From positions 124,001-188,000 of the forward strand of contig NZ_AULU01000003.1 in the NCBI RefSeq assembly GCF_000422445.1: a stretch of 64,000 nucleotides of DNA, given 5' to 3'. The notes below the pieces were generated by a model. The model saw only the letters and a program-made list of their open reading frames with translations, did no database searches and was not told the origin of the DNA. The number at the start of each line of letters is the position of its first letter. Positions within the stretch are counted from its first letter, which is position 1. Below, piece by piece: positions 1 to 8,719 of this stretch. The position numbers and the translations under genes were made by a program. This DNA is from Paenibacillus assamensis DSM 18201. GTDB taxonomy: Bacteria; Bacillota; Bacilli; Paenibacillales; Paenibacillaceae.

Positions 1-803
1 TCATACATAAGCAGATCAACTTGTTCCCCAACTCGATCTGTTAATCGGGACAATATGCGTTCCACTTCACGTTCTTCTTGCATCTTCGTTTCTCTAAGCT
101 TGTTGTTCATGGTCACAATAGCTTCTGGTTCGATAAATAAAGTAGCTCCTGAACTAGACTGATCATGAACGATGCCGCCAAAATGACCACGATATTCTTG
201 CTTAACCGGAATGACATAACGGTCATTACGAATTGTAACGAGTTGGTCTTGGAGCATTTTGGCTGTACTTTGGGAGCGAATCATCGATTCCAGCTTCTCA
301 CGAATACGCGTCTCTCCAATACGAAGCTCACGTCTAATCGTTGCAAGCTCAGCACTTGCCTGATCCAGGACATCTCCTTGATTATCAACGCATTGACGAA
401 TATCGTCTTCTAGCGCTTTCTGATCACTGATCGAATCGACAAGCTGATTCAACAAAGGTACTGGATGATCTTCGTGCACACTATTCACATATCGATTCAT
501 GCGACGTCCCGCATTCGTTAACGCAGATATTTCCCATAGTTCCAGTGCATTCAGGATCGCACCGATTCGAGCTCTCTGCAGGGCAGGGCGAATATTTTTC
601 ACACCTGATAAAGGTGCGCCACCCTTAAGGCGATCTACGGTATAAGCCTCATCTGTAGCTTGTAGGCTGCGCTTTACTTCTTCTAGGTCCGAACTTGGCT
701 GCAAATTAAGCGCCAATTCTTCTCCAAGATCTGTAGCAGCATATTGCGACAAGCTTTGCGTAATTTTCGTATATTCTAAAGTTTTAAATATTTTTGTATC
801 CAA
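1..803 (-). CDS. mutS2: Endonuclease MutS2, N-terminal part (runs off the window)
   Basis: Partial gene: about 267 N-terminal codons lie in the window and the rest continues beyond base 1. MutS2 is a MutS-like ATPase that suppresses recombination and, in Bacillus, rescues collided ribosomes. The visible part is the clamp/lever region, with the stretches YVIPVKQEYRG and GIVHDQSSSGATLFIEP that are typical of MutS2; the Walker ATPase and Smr domains would be outside. The start is taken as TTG at 803 because an in-frame stop lies three codons upstream and GAGAGGAG precedes it at about 12 bases. In Bacillus mutS2 follows zapA-cvpA-polX; here it follows cvpA with two opposite-strand genes in between. 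Confidence 0.93.
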   Translation of the reverse strand, partial: MDTKIFKTLEYTKITQSLSQYAATDLGEELALNLQPSSDLEEVKRSLQATDEAYTVDRLKGGAPLSGVKNIRPALQRARIGAILNALELWEISALTNAGRRMNRYVNSVHEDHPVPLLNQLVDSISDQKALEDDIRQCVDNQGDVLDQASAELATIRRELRIGETRIREKLESMIRSQSTAKMLQDQLVTIRNDRYVIPVKQEYRGHFGGIVHDQSSSGATLFIEPEAIVTMNNKLRETKMQEEREVERILSRLTDRVGEQVDLLMY

Positions 804-956
804 TCGAAGTCACGACTCCTCTCGGTTTCTCATTATAGCCTATCTCATGGATGAAGGCGATGCTGTCAAATGTTGTCATCATGAAGATGACAGATGTGGT
901 TACACTAATTGTTGCACAATCTGTACCCTTTATAAACGAAAAAGGAGGATTCCCAC

Positions 957-1319
957 ATGAGTATTTTAGGTCACATCGTTCGATTTATCGTTGCTGCCTT
1001 TGTTATTATGGTTACGGCGTGGCTCGTACCAGCCTTCTCCGTTGGCGGTTTCTGGAGCGCCTTATTCTTGGCCCTTGCTATTGCCATACTGGGATGGGTT
1101 GCAGAGGCTATTTTTGGCGGCCGCGTTACTCCATTTGGCAGAGGCATAGTCGGCTTCCTAGTCAGTGCGCTAATTATCTACGTCGCCCAGTTCTTTGTCG
1201 GCGGTGTATCCGTGTCAATATTTGGCGCATTAATAGCAGCACTTGTGATTGGATTGATCGACCTGTTCATTCCAGTTGCTACACCGTACGAAGCTGGACG
1301 CAGCAAAGAAACCAAATAA
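957..1319 (+). CDS. Small four-helix membrane protein, phage-holin-like family (COG1950 type)
   Basis: A 120-residue, very hydrophobic protein with about four membrane helices (roughly residues 4-25, 30-53, 64-83 and 85-108) and a short charged tail ending in SKETK. The pattern fits the chromosomal 'phage holin family' membrane proteins found in Firmicutes, whose function is unknown and which are not evidence of a prophage. An AAAGGAGG ribosome binding site lies 8 bases before the ATG. It is monocistronic, divergent from mutS2 and followed at 218 bases by the cupredoxin lipoprotein gene on the same strand. Confidence 0.8.
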   Translation: MSILGHIVRFIVAAFVIMVTAWLVPAFSVGGFWSALFLALAIAILGWVAEAIFGGRVTPFGRGIVGFLVSALIIYVAQFFVGGVSVSIFGALIAALVIGLIDLFIPVATPYEAGRSKETK

Positions 1320-1536
1320 CGCAATATGCGATGCAATACTAAATGCAAGAAATGCAAGTAGGACATGCACACTTTGTTCACATAACGTTCACAACAGGCA
1401 ACAAATCATGACAAAATATCCCTTCCTCACAACGTATACTTATGAAAATATAAGTATGCCACCAATCCAACAGTACGAAGCATCTAAGTAGCAACAAGTA
1501 ACCACTGTTGGAGCCATTGAGGAAGGGAGTCCTTTT

Positions 1537-1896
1537 ATGTTAAGAAAAACAGCACTCATTTGTGCTTCCGCTATCATAGTAGTATTTATCTTGTCAGCTT
1601 GTGGTCAGGAAAAAGCAAATCAAGAGCAGCAAACTGCTGATGTCAAACTAATCATAAAAGCATCAAATTATAAGTTTGACCAAACTGAATATCGTGTAAA
1701 AGGAAATCAGCCTGTACAATTTAGTCTCGAATCAATCGGCAATCACGGCATTACTGTTGATAAATTGGATTTATCGCTAGATCCAACAAATCCAACTCAA
1801 GTCATCACTCCTACAGCTGGCACTTATACGTTTGAGTGCAGCATTGCATGCGGCTCAGGACACAAAGAGATGAAAGCAACTTTAATTGTGGAATAG
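1537..1896 (+). CDS. Lipoprotein with a CuA-type cupredoxin domain
   Basis: A 119-residue exported protein. The N-terminus has a signal peptide and lipobox (LSAC, acylated Cys22). The mature part is a small cupredoxin with a CuA-like ligand set: His70, then Cys101, Cys105, His109 and Met112, with the C-x3-C-x3-H-x2-M spacing of cytochrome c oxidase subunit II. No transmembrane hairpin or oxidase partner is present, so it is not a CoxB but a free-standing CuA-like domain tethered to the outer face of the membrane. Plausible roles are copper handling, electron transfer or oxidase assembly; the sequence does not decide. RBS GAGGAAGGGAG precedes the ATG, and a hairpin follows the stop. Confidence 0.82.
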   Translation: MLRKTALICASAIIVVFILSACGQEKANQEQQTADVKLIIKASNYKFDQTEYRVKGNQPVQFSLESIGNHGITVDKLDLSLDPTNPTQVITPTAGTYTFECSIACGSGHKEMKATLIVE

Positions 1897-1925
1897 AAGA
1901 ATAATCGAGTACATACACACCAAGC

Positions 1926-1962
1926 AGCCGCCATGCTCCGATTTTTTTTCGGCACGGCGGCT
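1926..1962. terminator. Hairpin between convergent cupredoxin and cvpA genes
   Basis: AGCCGCC pairs with GGCGGCT, extended by TGC and CCG after one mismatch and one bulge; the loop is a run of T. There is no T tract after the stem, so termination strength is uncertain. It lies between the stops of two convergent genes and could serve both strands. Confidence 0.55.
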
Positions 1963-1998
1963 ATATCCATAATACGCAGCTTTTTTCAATCTAAACTT

Positions 1999-2616
1999 CT
2001 ATAACCATTGTGCCCAACGTATGGACTCAGCAATAACAGTAGGTAGCCATTCACTCGTTTTTATTGCCCATTGAGAATGCTCAATGGCTTGACGGACGGA
2101 AGGCTGCGGCCAGCTTTTTAAGAGCACATACCCGATTCCCCATACGATAAAAAACTGCATAACGCCGATAAATGCTCCACCTAAACGATCTAATACACGG
2201 ACGGATCGAACATGTGACATGCGAGCAACACAATACTTTAGCAGCAACAATCCAATCCAAGTAAAGCCAAACATAATCCCAAACGAAAGCCCAGCGTGCA
2301 GCATCTGTTCACCATATTGCTGAGTAAATTGCAGCCCATCTATCCCAACTGCCCTTTCATCGATAGCTGAAGTACGTACTCCAAATAGTTGTTTGCGTAC
2401 CCATGGTATTAAGTATTCATACGTACGTGAAGCCACGATAAATGCAATAAGCCAGCCTAAGAACGATAGTGCTTTGGCTTTGAATCCTCGAACGGCACCA
2501 ATAAGACCGAACGCAACAACAATGATAGTCAAAAGGATGTCCAAACTATTCCATGAACCCACCTTCAGCATCAGAGCACCGACAGCGTTAGAAGTCTGTA
2601 ACCAGTCTGTCCCCAT
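1999..2616 (-). CDS. cvpA: CvpA family membrane protein
   Basis: A 205-residue integral membrane protein of the CvpA (colicin V production) family. The family signature is visible in the first helix and the following loop (LDILLTIIVVAFGLIGAVRG), followed by further helices near residues 48-65, 108-130 and 148-168. It acts in the cytoplasmic membrane; its biochemical role is not established. The gene starts 25 bases after zapA ends and is surely cotranscribed with it, as in Bacillus. The ATG at 2616 has AGAAAGG at about 11 bases; a later ATG (MLKVGSW) is possible, so the N-terminal 15 residues are uncertain. Confidence 0.88.
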   Translation of the reverse strand: MGTDWLQTSNAVGALMLKVGSWNSLDILLTIIVVAFGLIGAVRGFKAKALSFLGWLIAFIVASRTYEYLIPWVRKQLFGVRTSAIDERAVGIDGLQFTQQYGEQMLHAGLSFGIMFGFTWIGLLLLKYCVARMSHVRSVRVLDRLGGAFIGVMQFFIVWGIGYVLLKSWPQPSVRQAIEHSQWAIKTSEWLPTVIAESIRWAQWL

Positions 2617-2641
2617 ACTTGAAGTACCTTTCTGTCAGACG

Positions 2642-5600
2642 TTACATCATTTCCAACCATTCGTTGAATTCACTCTTCAGTTTTCCATATTCCTCCTGCA
2701 GAGAATCCAACTCTTCCTGTACTTGGCGAGCTTTGTTCTGTTCCATTTCACGCTCGATCTGGGCAAGACGGAATTGATGGGATAATAGCTCAAACTGTTC
2801 CTGCATCATAGCGGTCTCCTCATCACGAAGCGTAGATACATTGGTCGCTGCGCTGTCCGCCGCTTCTTTCAATGCCTCTACAGCGGCTGCAGCCTCAGCT
2901 GCTGCTTCTCGCTGCTCTTGCAGTTGAGCTATTAATTCGGCTTTCTCTTGTTCCCAAGTTTGCTGTATAGCCGCTTGTTCACGCAGTTGCTCCAATTCCG
3001 CGTTGAGCTTGCCTTGTTCTAGTTTCCACGCATGTTCTTGATCCAGCCACTGCTGGTTCAATGCTTGCTGCTGCACCCGAGTTTGCTCTGTTATACGTTC
3101 AACAGACGCTCGAAGTTCGATCATCTGCTGCTCATTTTCTGCTTGTAGTTTCGATTGACGTTCCTCTGTCTCCGCTCGATATTCAGCCAACTGTTGAGCT
3201 GCCAGCTCCACCTCTTGAGCGTGACCCTCAGACTGTGCTCGCAGCAGGTCTAGTTGTTTCTCCTGCTGAGTAAGCTGTTCTGTAGCCTGCTTATATTGTC
3301 GCTTAAGGTCAGATAGGTTGGTTGACAATGCATTTCGTTCAGCAATAACAGAGCGGAGGTTGCCTGACATTTTCTCCTCCAGTTCACGCGCACTCTTACG
3401 CAGTCTAGAATCAAGCTGCTGTCGAAGGCGCTCGTACTTTTCATTCGTCTCACGCTCTGCCTCCATACGTACAGCTCGCTCTTCTGCCAGTGCTTCCACT
3501 GCTGCTGCCGCCTCTTTCCGAACCGATTCTACCTCTTCTAACAGCTTCACCTCAGATTGACTCAGCTGGTGTAATTGCTCTTCTAAAACTTGACGAAGCT
3601 CTTGCCCTTCTTCATCAACTCGTTTAAGTTCCTTCACCTGTATATTGAGTTGTTCAACTTGCTCAACCGAAGCTTCGTACTGCTGCTCCAATTGGGTACG
3701 CTGCTCACGCACTTGCCCCAGTTCAGACTCTAGAGCATCTTTATGCTGAGCGTTCTCTGCAAGCAATTGTCTCTGCTGGAGCAATTCACCCTCAACCTGT
3801 TCTAGCGCCCCTTTCACATCAGCAACATCTTGCTGAGCCTCGTCTCTTGTACGAATAAGACGTTCCATTTCAACTTGTCGCGCACGGTCAAGCTCTTCTG
3901 CCCGCTTCAAATGACCTTCGAGTTGTCGAGTTCGTGCCTCGCTTTGCGTTTTCTCAGCTTGCAGCTGCTCGAATTGCTCGATAAGAGACTCTTGCTCGGC
4001 AAGATGCGATTGTTTGCACTGTGCAACCTCTTGCTCGTAGTGAGCTTGCTGAGCTTGCAATTCGGATTGCATCTCTGCCTGCTCTTGCTGAAGCTTCTGC
4101 TCCCACTCTGCTCGTTCTGCATGCAACTGCTCTTCCCATTCAGATCGCGCGCTGGATAGCTGTTCAGCCCGTTCCGTCCGTTCACTCGACAATTGCTGCT
4201 CCCAACCCGCTCGCTCATTCGACAATCGCGCTTCCCACTCTGAACGCTCATCCGACAATTTCTGTTCCCATTGAGAACGCTGATCCGTCAATTGCTGTGC
4301 CGACTGGGATTGCTCATGATGAAGCTTCTGTTGCCATTCCGCACGCTCCGACTCCAATTGATGCTCCAAGCTCGAAACAACCGTTATATGCTCATCTAGA
4401 GCTTCCTCAAGCTTCATTTCCAACTGCTTGCGAATATCAGCTATACTTTGCTCATGTCGACCACTCAGCTGTTCCAACTCACCTTCATGTTGAAGCAGCA
4501 ATTGTTGAAGCTCATCATCATGTTTCAAGCGTGCTAATTCAGCTGCCACTGTGTGCTCATCACGTAGAGCTGCAATCTCAGCTTGATGTTCGTCAGACAT
4601 AGCTGACTGCTTGCCTTCCAGCTCTTCACGAAGCCGCTTCAATGCTGCTTCATGCTGCTGAATCAAGGCAGCTTCTGCCGTTTGACGCTTTTCTTCAGCA
4701 GCCGCGATCACATCCTGATGCTCCAGCTGCATAAGCTCTATCAGCTCTTGCTGTTCTTCCTTGGACTGCGCTAACTCCTGCTGAAGCTTCGTACGAGCTT
4801 CCTCTAAAGAAGAACAGCGCTGCTCCCATTTATCTGTTAATTCCTGCTTCTCTTGATCATGCTTCACTTTAAGCTTGGATAATTCTTGTTCATGATCTTG
4901 CTGAAGAATCGTTAGCAGCTGTTCATGCTCTTGTTTAAGCGTTGTCTCTACAAATTCATGCTCCTCTTTCAATAGAGAAAGCTGCTCATCTCGTTCTGTT
5001 GTAACTGCATGAACACGCGCTTCAATTTCTTCCGCATGCTGTTGACGCAGTTGCTCCGCCGCCTCTGCCGCTGCGCTTACTTGCTGTTCCGCAGTTTCAA
5101 GACGACGCTTCATCTCTTGCTCGCCATTAAGTGCAACTTGAAGCTTGCCCTCAACTTCCTTAAGCTGCCCTTGCAGCTTGATAACTTTGCTATCAACAAG
5201 TTTGCGTTCTTCTCTGAGCTGTCTTACAGATTGATTCGTCATTTCTACTTGCTTGCGCAGCTCAGCAACTTCCTTGGCATGGCTTTCTTTATCGAGCTGC
5301 TGCTGTTTCATATGCTTATTAAGCTTGTCACGCTCCGTTTGGAGCTGCGCTGCATAATTATTCTTCTCCACTTGCAACTGCTTTGCAGATTTGTCTTGCT
5401 CCGCTTGCAGAAGCTTAGCATGCTTATCCTGTTCATCCCTGAGCAACTTAGTATGCTTGTCCTGCTCATCCTTCGTTCGCTTTGCAGCATTTTCCCGCTC
5501 TACTTGCAATTGCTTTGCATACTTCTCCTGTTCAACTTGCATCAGCTTAGAAGCTGCACTCTTCTCATCTGCAACTTTTTTCTCCAACAGTTCCAACTGC

Positions 5601-5911
5601 TGTTTCAATTCTGTTTCGGTGCGCTTTAAAGACTGCTCAAGTCGTTGCTTCTCCGCATCCGTCACTTCGATTGCATCAACAAGCTGCTGCTGCTGATCTT
5701 TAATACGTTGAATTTCTTCCGCTATATGCACAGCAGACAATACCGCAATTCTCGGGATGTCCAATCTTGGGTTACCTTCCGCGATGGTCCGCATCCGCTC
5801 ATCCACATAGTCGGCAATATTACGCATATATTCTTTACTTGTTGTACCTGCTAATTTATACTGTGTTCCATATATTTCAACGGTTACCCGGTGCTTATCA
5901 TTTGACGTCAT
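2642..5911 (-). CDS. zapA: Giant ZapA-type protein: ZapA domain plus about 1000-residue coiled coil
   Basis: 1089 residues from the chosen start. Residues 1-80 are a normal ZapA domain (TVEIYGTQYKLAGT, then IADYVDERM, NPRLDIPRIAVLSAVHIAEE), the FtsZ-ring cross-linker that is usually only 85-110 residues in Bacillus. The rest is almost wholly Glu/Gln/Lys/Arg-rich coiled coil with no other recognised domain or membrane segment. Two blocks of exact 11-residue repeats occur, near residues 125-201 (7 units) and 520-629 (10 units). The start is set at 5911 because AAGGAGG lies 8 bases upstream (ATG 5914 is 5 bases away and possible); the longer frame to 5980 begins where transcription should start. 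It is followed by cvpA in one operon. Confidence 0.88.
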   Translation of the reverse strand: MTSNDKHRVTVEIYGTQYKLAGTTSKEYMRNIADYVDERMRTIAEGNPRLDIPRIAVLSAVHIAEEIQRIKDQQQQLVDAIEVTDAEKQRLEQSLKRTETELKQQLELLEKKVADEKSAASKLMQVEQEKYAKQLQVERENAAKRTKDEQDKHTKLLRDEQDKHAKLLQAEQDKSAKQLQVEKNNYAAQLQTERDKLNKHMKQQQLDKESHAKEVAELRKQVEMTNQSVRQLREERKLVDSKVIKLQGQLKEVEGKLQVALNGEQEMKRRLETAEQQVSAAAEAAEQLRQQHAEEIEARVHAVTTERDEQLSLLKEEHEFVETTLKQEHEQLLTILQQDHEQELSKLKVKHDQEKQELTDKWEQRCSSLEEARTKLQQELAQSKEEQQELIELMQLEHQDVIAAAEEKRQTAEAALIQQHEAALKRLREELEGKQSAMSDEHQAEIAALRDEHTVAAELARLKHDDELQQLLLQHEGELEQLSGRHEQSIADIRKQLEMKLEEALDEHITVVSSLEHQLESERAEWQQKLHHEQSQSAQQLTDQRSQWEQKLSDERSEWEARLSNERAGWEQQLSSERTERAEQLSSARSEWEEQLHAERAEWEQKLQQEQAEMQSELQAQQAHYEQEVAQCKQSHLAEQESLIEQFEQLQAEKTQSEARTRQLEGHLKRAEELDRARQVEMERLIRTRDEAQQDVADVKGALEQVEGELLQQRQLLAENAQHKDALESELGQVREQRTQLEQQYEASVEQVEQLNIQVKELKRVDEEGQELRQVLEEQLHQLSQSEVKLLEEVESVRKEAAAAVEALAEERAVRMEAERETNEKYERLRQQLDSRLRKSARELEEKMSGNLRSVIAERNALSTNLSDLKRQYKQATEQLTQQEKQLDLLRAQSEGHAQEVELAAQQLAEYRAETEERQSKLQAENEQQMIELRASVERITEQTRVQQQALNQQWLDQEHAWKLEQGKLNAELEQLREQAAIQQTWEQEKAELIAQLQEQREAAAEAAAAVEALKEAADSAATNVSTLRDEETAMMQEQFELLSHQFRLAQIEREMEQNKARQVQEELDSLQEEYGKLKSEFNEWLEMM

Positions 5912-5990
5912 CATAACGTCCTCCTTCAATTCCATTCCGCTAACTGCAGCATGATTGCGATTGCGCTTGGCATCTAACATCCTAACAAAT

Positions 5991-6018
5991 ATTGTAGGAA
6001 CTGCTGCGAATATGTAAA
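5991..6018 (-). promoter_or_regulatory. Probable sigma-A promoter of zapA-cvpA
   Basis: On the minus strand TTTACA and TACAAT are separated by 16 bases. Transcription would begin near 5984, about 70 bases before the ZapA ribosome binding site at 5920-5926. Confidence 0.6.
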
Positions 6019-6155
6019 ATTTGCTTCACCCAAGCACAGAAATGCACGCTGTAAAATAGCGTTTGCAACTATTTCGATATAGACACACCTATCTCCTGCT
6101 GCAAAAGGGCTTTCCGTGAAGTTTAGCACCTTTCGAAGTTAATGGTCAAATTCAA

Positions 6156-6206
6156 AAAGAACCTATTCATCATACCGAAATTCTCCGGATGACAAATAGG
6201 TTCTTT
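6156..6206 (-). terminator. Terminator after pheT
   Basis: AAAGAACCTATT pairs perfectly with AATAGGTTCTTT around a 27-base loop and is followed on the minus strand by a run of T. It separates pheST from the zapA unit. The remainder of the 337-base gap shows only the zapA promoter. Confidence 0.8.
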
Positions 6207-6248
6207 ATTATTTACAAATTATTCAATTAATAGGGTTTGATGGTTGTA

Positions 6249-8687
6249 TTATTTACGAAGCTCAGCGCCTTCAGCCTCAATCGCAGCAATGACACGACCA
6301 TGAATTTCTGTAATTTCCTCATCTGTAAACGTACGCTCAGGATGACGGTAGACGAGAGATATCGCAACACTCTTCTTGTCGCTAGCAATACGGTCACCCG
6401 TGTACACATCGAACACGCGAATAGACTCTAGCCAAGATTCAGCAGCAGCCGCTGCTTGATCCAAGATACGCCCCATTTCAGCTTGACGATCCATCACGAT
6501 GGCTAGATCGCGCTCTACGGATGGGAAGCGCGGCAGCGTTTTGTATTCGATCGTGAAGTCTGCTTGAGCAACCAATGCTTCGATCTCCAACTCAGCCACG
6601 AACGTATCCGCGAGATCCTTGCTGCGCTGCAAATCAGGATGAATTTGACCAAGCGTTCCAAGCAACTGCTCTCCATCGTTCGTCTTCAAGTACAACGATG
6701 CGGAGCGACCTGGGTGGTAACCAACAGGACGGTTAGCTTCATAACGTACGCGACCGCTAAGGCCTAGGTAGCTAACCACACTGTCTACGATACCTTTTAG
6801 ATCGAAGAAATCAACCGCTTCCGGCTTCACGTTCCATTGAGCTTGCTGACGGTTACCCGTAAGAAGAACAGCCAATACTAGCTTCTCTTCTGGCTGCTTC
6901 GTCAACTCAGACTCTTCCGTCAAGTACAAGCTGCTCATTTCGAATAAATGAACATCTTCTTGCTTGCGGTTGCGGTTATGCGTAGCTACATCAAGCAAGC
7001 TTGGAATTAAGCTTGTGCGAAGCACACTGCGATCTTCGCTCATCGGCATCGCGAGTGCAACTGGCTTCGCATTTCCTGCCAATGCAGGGAACAGCTTCGT
7101 CTCTTCTGGATGCGTGAAGGAATACGTCAAAGCCTCATGCAGGCCTCCATCCGTCAGCAAGCGGCGAATCGCACGACGAACGCGCTGAGACTTTGTCAAG
7201 CTGCCTGGTGTTGTTGCACCTTCGATTGGTGTTGTCGGGATGTTATCATAACCGAATAGACGAGCTACTTCTTCGATTAAATCCACATCCAGCGTAATAT
7301 CGCCACGACGAGAAGGTACCGTTACTTCGAACACACCTTCTTCGACTGTCTTAACGTCAAACACAAGACGCTCCAAGATAGACTGAACATCAGCCGCAGT
7401 CAAGGATGTACCAAGCATGCGATTCGTTTTTTCCAAAGATAGACGAACCACCTTGCGCTCGTGTGCGCCTACTTGCTGCTGTACGACACCGTTCGCAACC
7501 GCTCCGCCCGCAATTGTGCGGATAAGTTCTGCTGCACGGTCAATCGCTGGCACAACATGCTCAAGGTTGACGCTCTTCTCGAAACGAAGCGACGCTTCCG
7601 AGCGAAGACCCAATTGTCTGGACGTCTTGCGCACGATACCGCCATCGAATTTCGCGGATTCAAGTACGATATCAACTGTAGCTTCCGTCACTTCGGAGTT
7701 CTCTCCACCCATTACGCCTGCAAGTGCAATCGCCTTCTCCGCATCTGCAATAACAAGCATATGCGGCTCCAACTTGCGCTCTTGGCCATCAAGCGTAACT
7801 AGCGTTTCGCCTTCACGAGCCATACGAACGTCGATGCTGCTGCCAGCAATTTGAGCTGCATCAAATGCATGTAATGGCTGACCGTATTCAAGCATAACGA
7901 AATTGGTTACGTCAACGATATTATTGATTGGTCTTACGCCTGCAGCAAGCAAACGATTTTGCAGCCACAGTGGAGATTGACCCACTTTAACACCCTTCAC
8001 ATAACGAGCCGTATACAGGCTGCAAGCATGATCAGCGCTAATATTTACGCGAATCTTCTCGGAAGCTGCTTCACCTATTTCTTCAACAGAAATCGTCGGT
8101 AATGTAACAGGACGATTCAAGATTGCGCCCACTTCATAAGCAGCACCGATCATACTCAAGCAGTCCGAACGATTCGGCGTCAGGTCAAATTCCATTACAT
8201 GATCATTTAAATCCAACACATCTGCAATTGAAGTACCAATTGTCAAATCCGAAGGCAATACAAGAATACCCTCTTGCATATGCTTCGGCAGCAATTTGTC
8301 ATTCAAGCCAAGCTCTTTAGCGGAACAGATCATCCCTTGGGATTCTACACCACGCAGCTTCGCACGTTTGATCTTCATACCACCTGGCATAACAGCACCA
8401 ATTTGAGCTACAGGAACATGCTGTCCTGCGTCCACGTTCGCTGCGCCGCATACGATTTGTAGATGTTCTTCTGCACCTACGTCTACTTTACATACATTCA
8501 GCTTATCTGCATCTGGATGTTTCTCACGAGATACAACATAGCCGACTACAATATGATCCAAACCTTGATTACGGTTCTGTACAACATCAATTTCGATACC
8601 AGCACGCGTAATGCGTTCTGCTAATTCATCGGCGCTGACGCCGGATACATCTATATATTGAGATAACCATTGATAGGATACGTTCAT
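6249..8687 (-). CDS. pheT: Phenylalanyl-tRNA synthetase beta subunit
   Basis: 812 residues, the usual length. PheT forms the alpha2-beta2 enzyme that charges tRNA-Phe. Domains in order: tRNA-binding OB fold near 40-155 (VGYVVSREKHPDADKLNVCKVD), B3/B4 editing domain (about 210-390), B5 domain near 405-480, and a C-terminal ferredoxin-like anticodon-binding domain (LPRFPSVERDLAIVMD to the end). The ATG at 8687 has AAGGAAGGGG upstream. It starts 32 bases after pheS, in one operon controlled by the T-box leader at 9797-10135. Confidence 0.98.
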   Translation of the reverse strand: MNVSYQWLSQYIDVSGVSADELAERITRAGIEIDVVQNRNQGLDHIVVGYVVSREKHPDADKLNVCKVDVGAEEHLQIVCGAANVDAGQHVPVAQIGAVMPGGMKIKRAKLRGVESQGMICSAKELGLNDKLLPKHMQEGILVLPSDLTIGTSIADVLDLNDHVMEFDLTPNRSDCLSMIGAAYEVGAILNRPVTLPTISVEEIGEAASEKIRVNISADHACSLYTARYVKGVKVGQSPLWLQNRLLAAGVRPINNIVDVTNFVMLEYGQPLHAFDAAQIAGSSIDVRMAREGETLVTLDGQERKLEPHMLVIADAEKAIALAGVMGGENSEVTEATVDIVLESAKFDGGIVRKTSRQLGLRSEASLRFEKSVNLEHVVPAIDRAAELIRTIAGGAVANGVVQQQVGAHERKVVRLSLEKTNRMLGTSLTAADVQSILERLVFDVKTVEEGVFEVTVPSRRGDITLDVDLIEEVARLFGYDNIPTTPIEGATTPGSLTKSQRVRRAIRRLLTDGGLHEALTYSFTHPEETKLFPALAGNAKPVALAMPMSEDRSVLRTSLIPSLLDVATHNRNRKQEDVHLFEMSSLYLTEESELTKQPEEKLVLAVLLTGNRQQAQWNVKPEAVDFFDLKGIVDSVVSYLGLSGRVRYEANRPVGYHPGRSASLYLKTNDGEQLLGTLGQIHPDLQRSKDLADTFVAELEIEALVAQADFTIEYKTLPRFPSVERDLAIVMDRQAEMGRILDQAAAAAESWLESIRVFDVYTGDRIASDKKSVAISLVYRHPERTFTDEEITEIHGRVIAAIEAEGAELRK

Positions 8688-8719
8688 CGTTGGTCCCCTT
8701 CCTTCTTCATTACCGTCGC

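Noticed and set aside
957-1319. Holin-like gene as sign of a prophage.
   Set aside because: No endolysin, structural or integrase genes nearby; this membrane family is common in chromosomes.
851-1342. A 163-codon frame overlapping the holin-like gene.
   Set aside because: Arg/Cys/Ser-rich shadow in another phase; the holin-like frame has the ribosome binding site and membrane helices.
4021-5629. Long plus-strand open frames (193 and 206 codons) opposite the ZapA-like gene.
   Set aside because: They are shadows of the repetitive Gln/Glu-rich coding sequence; no ribosome binding sites, and the compositions are Leu/Cys/His-rich low complexity.
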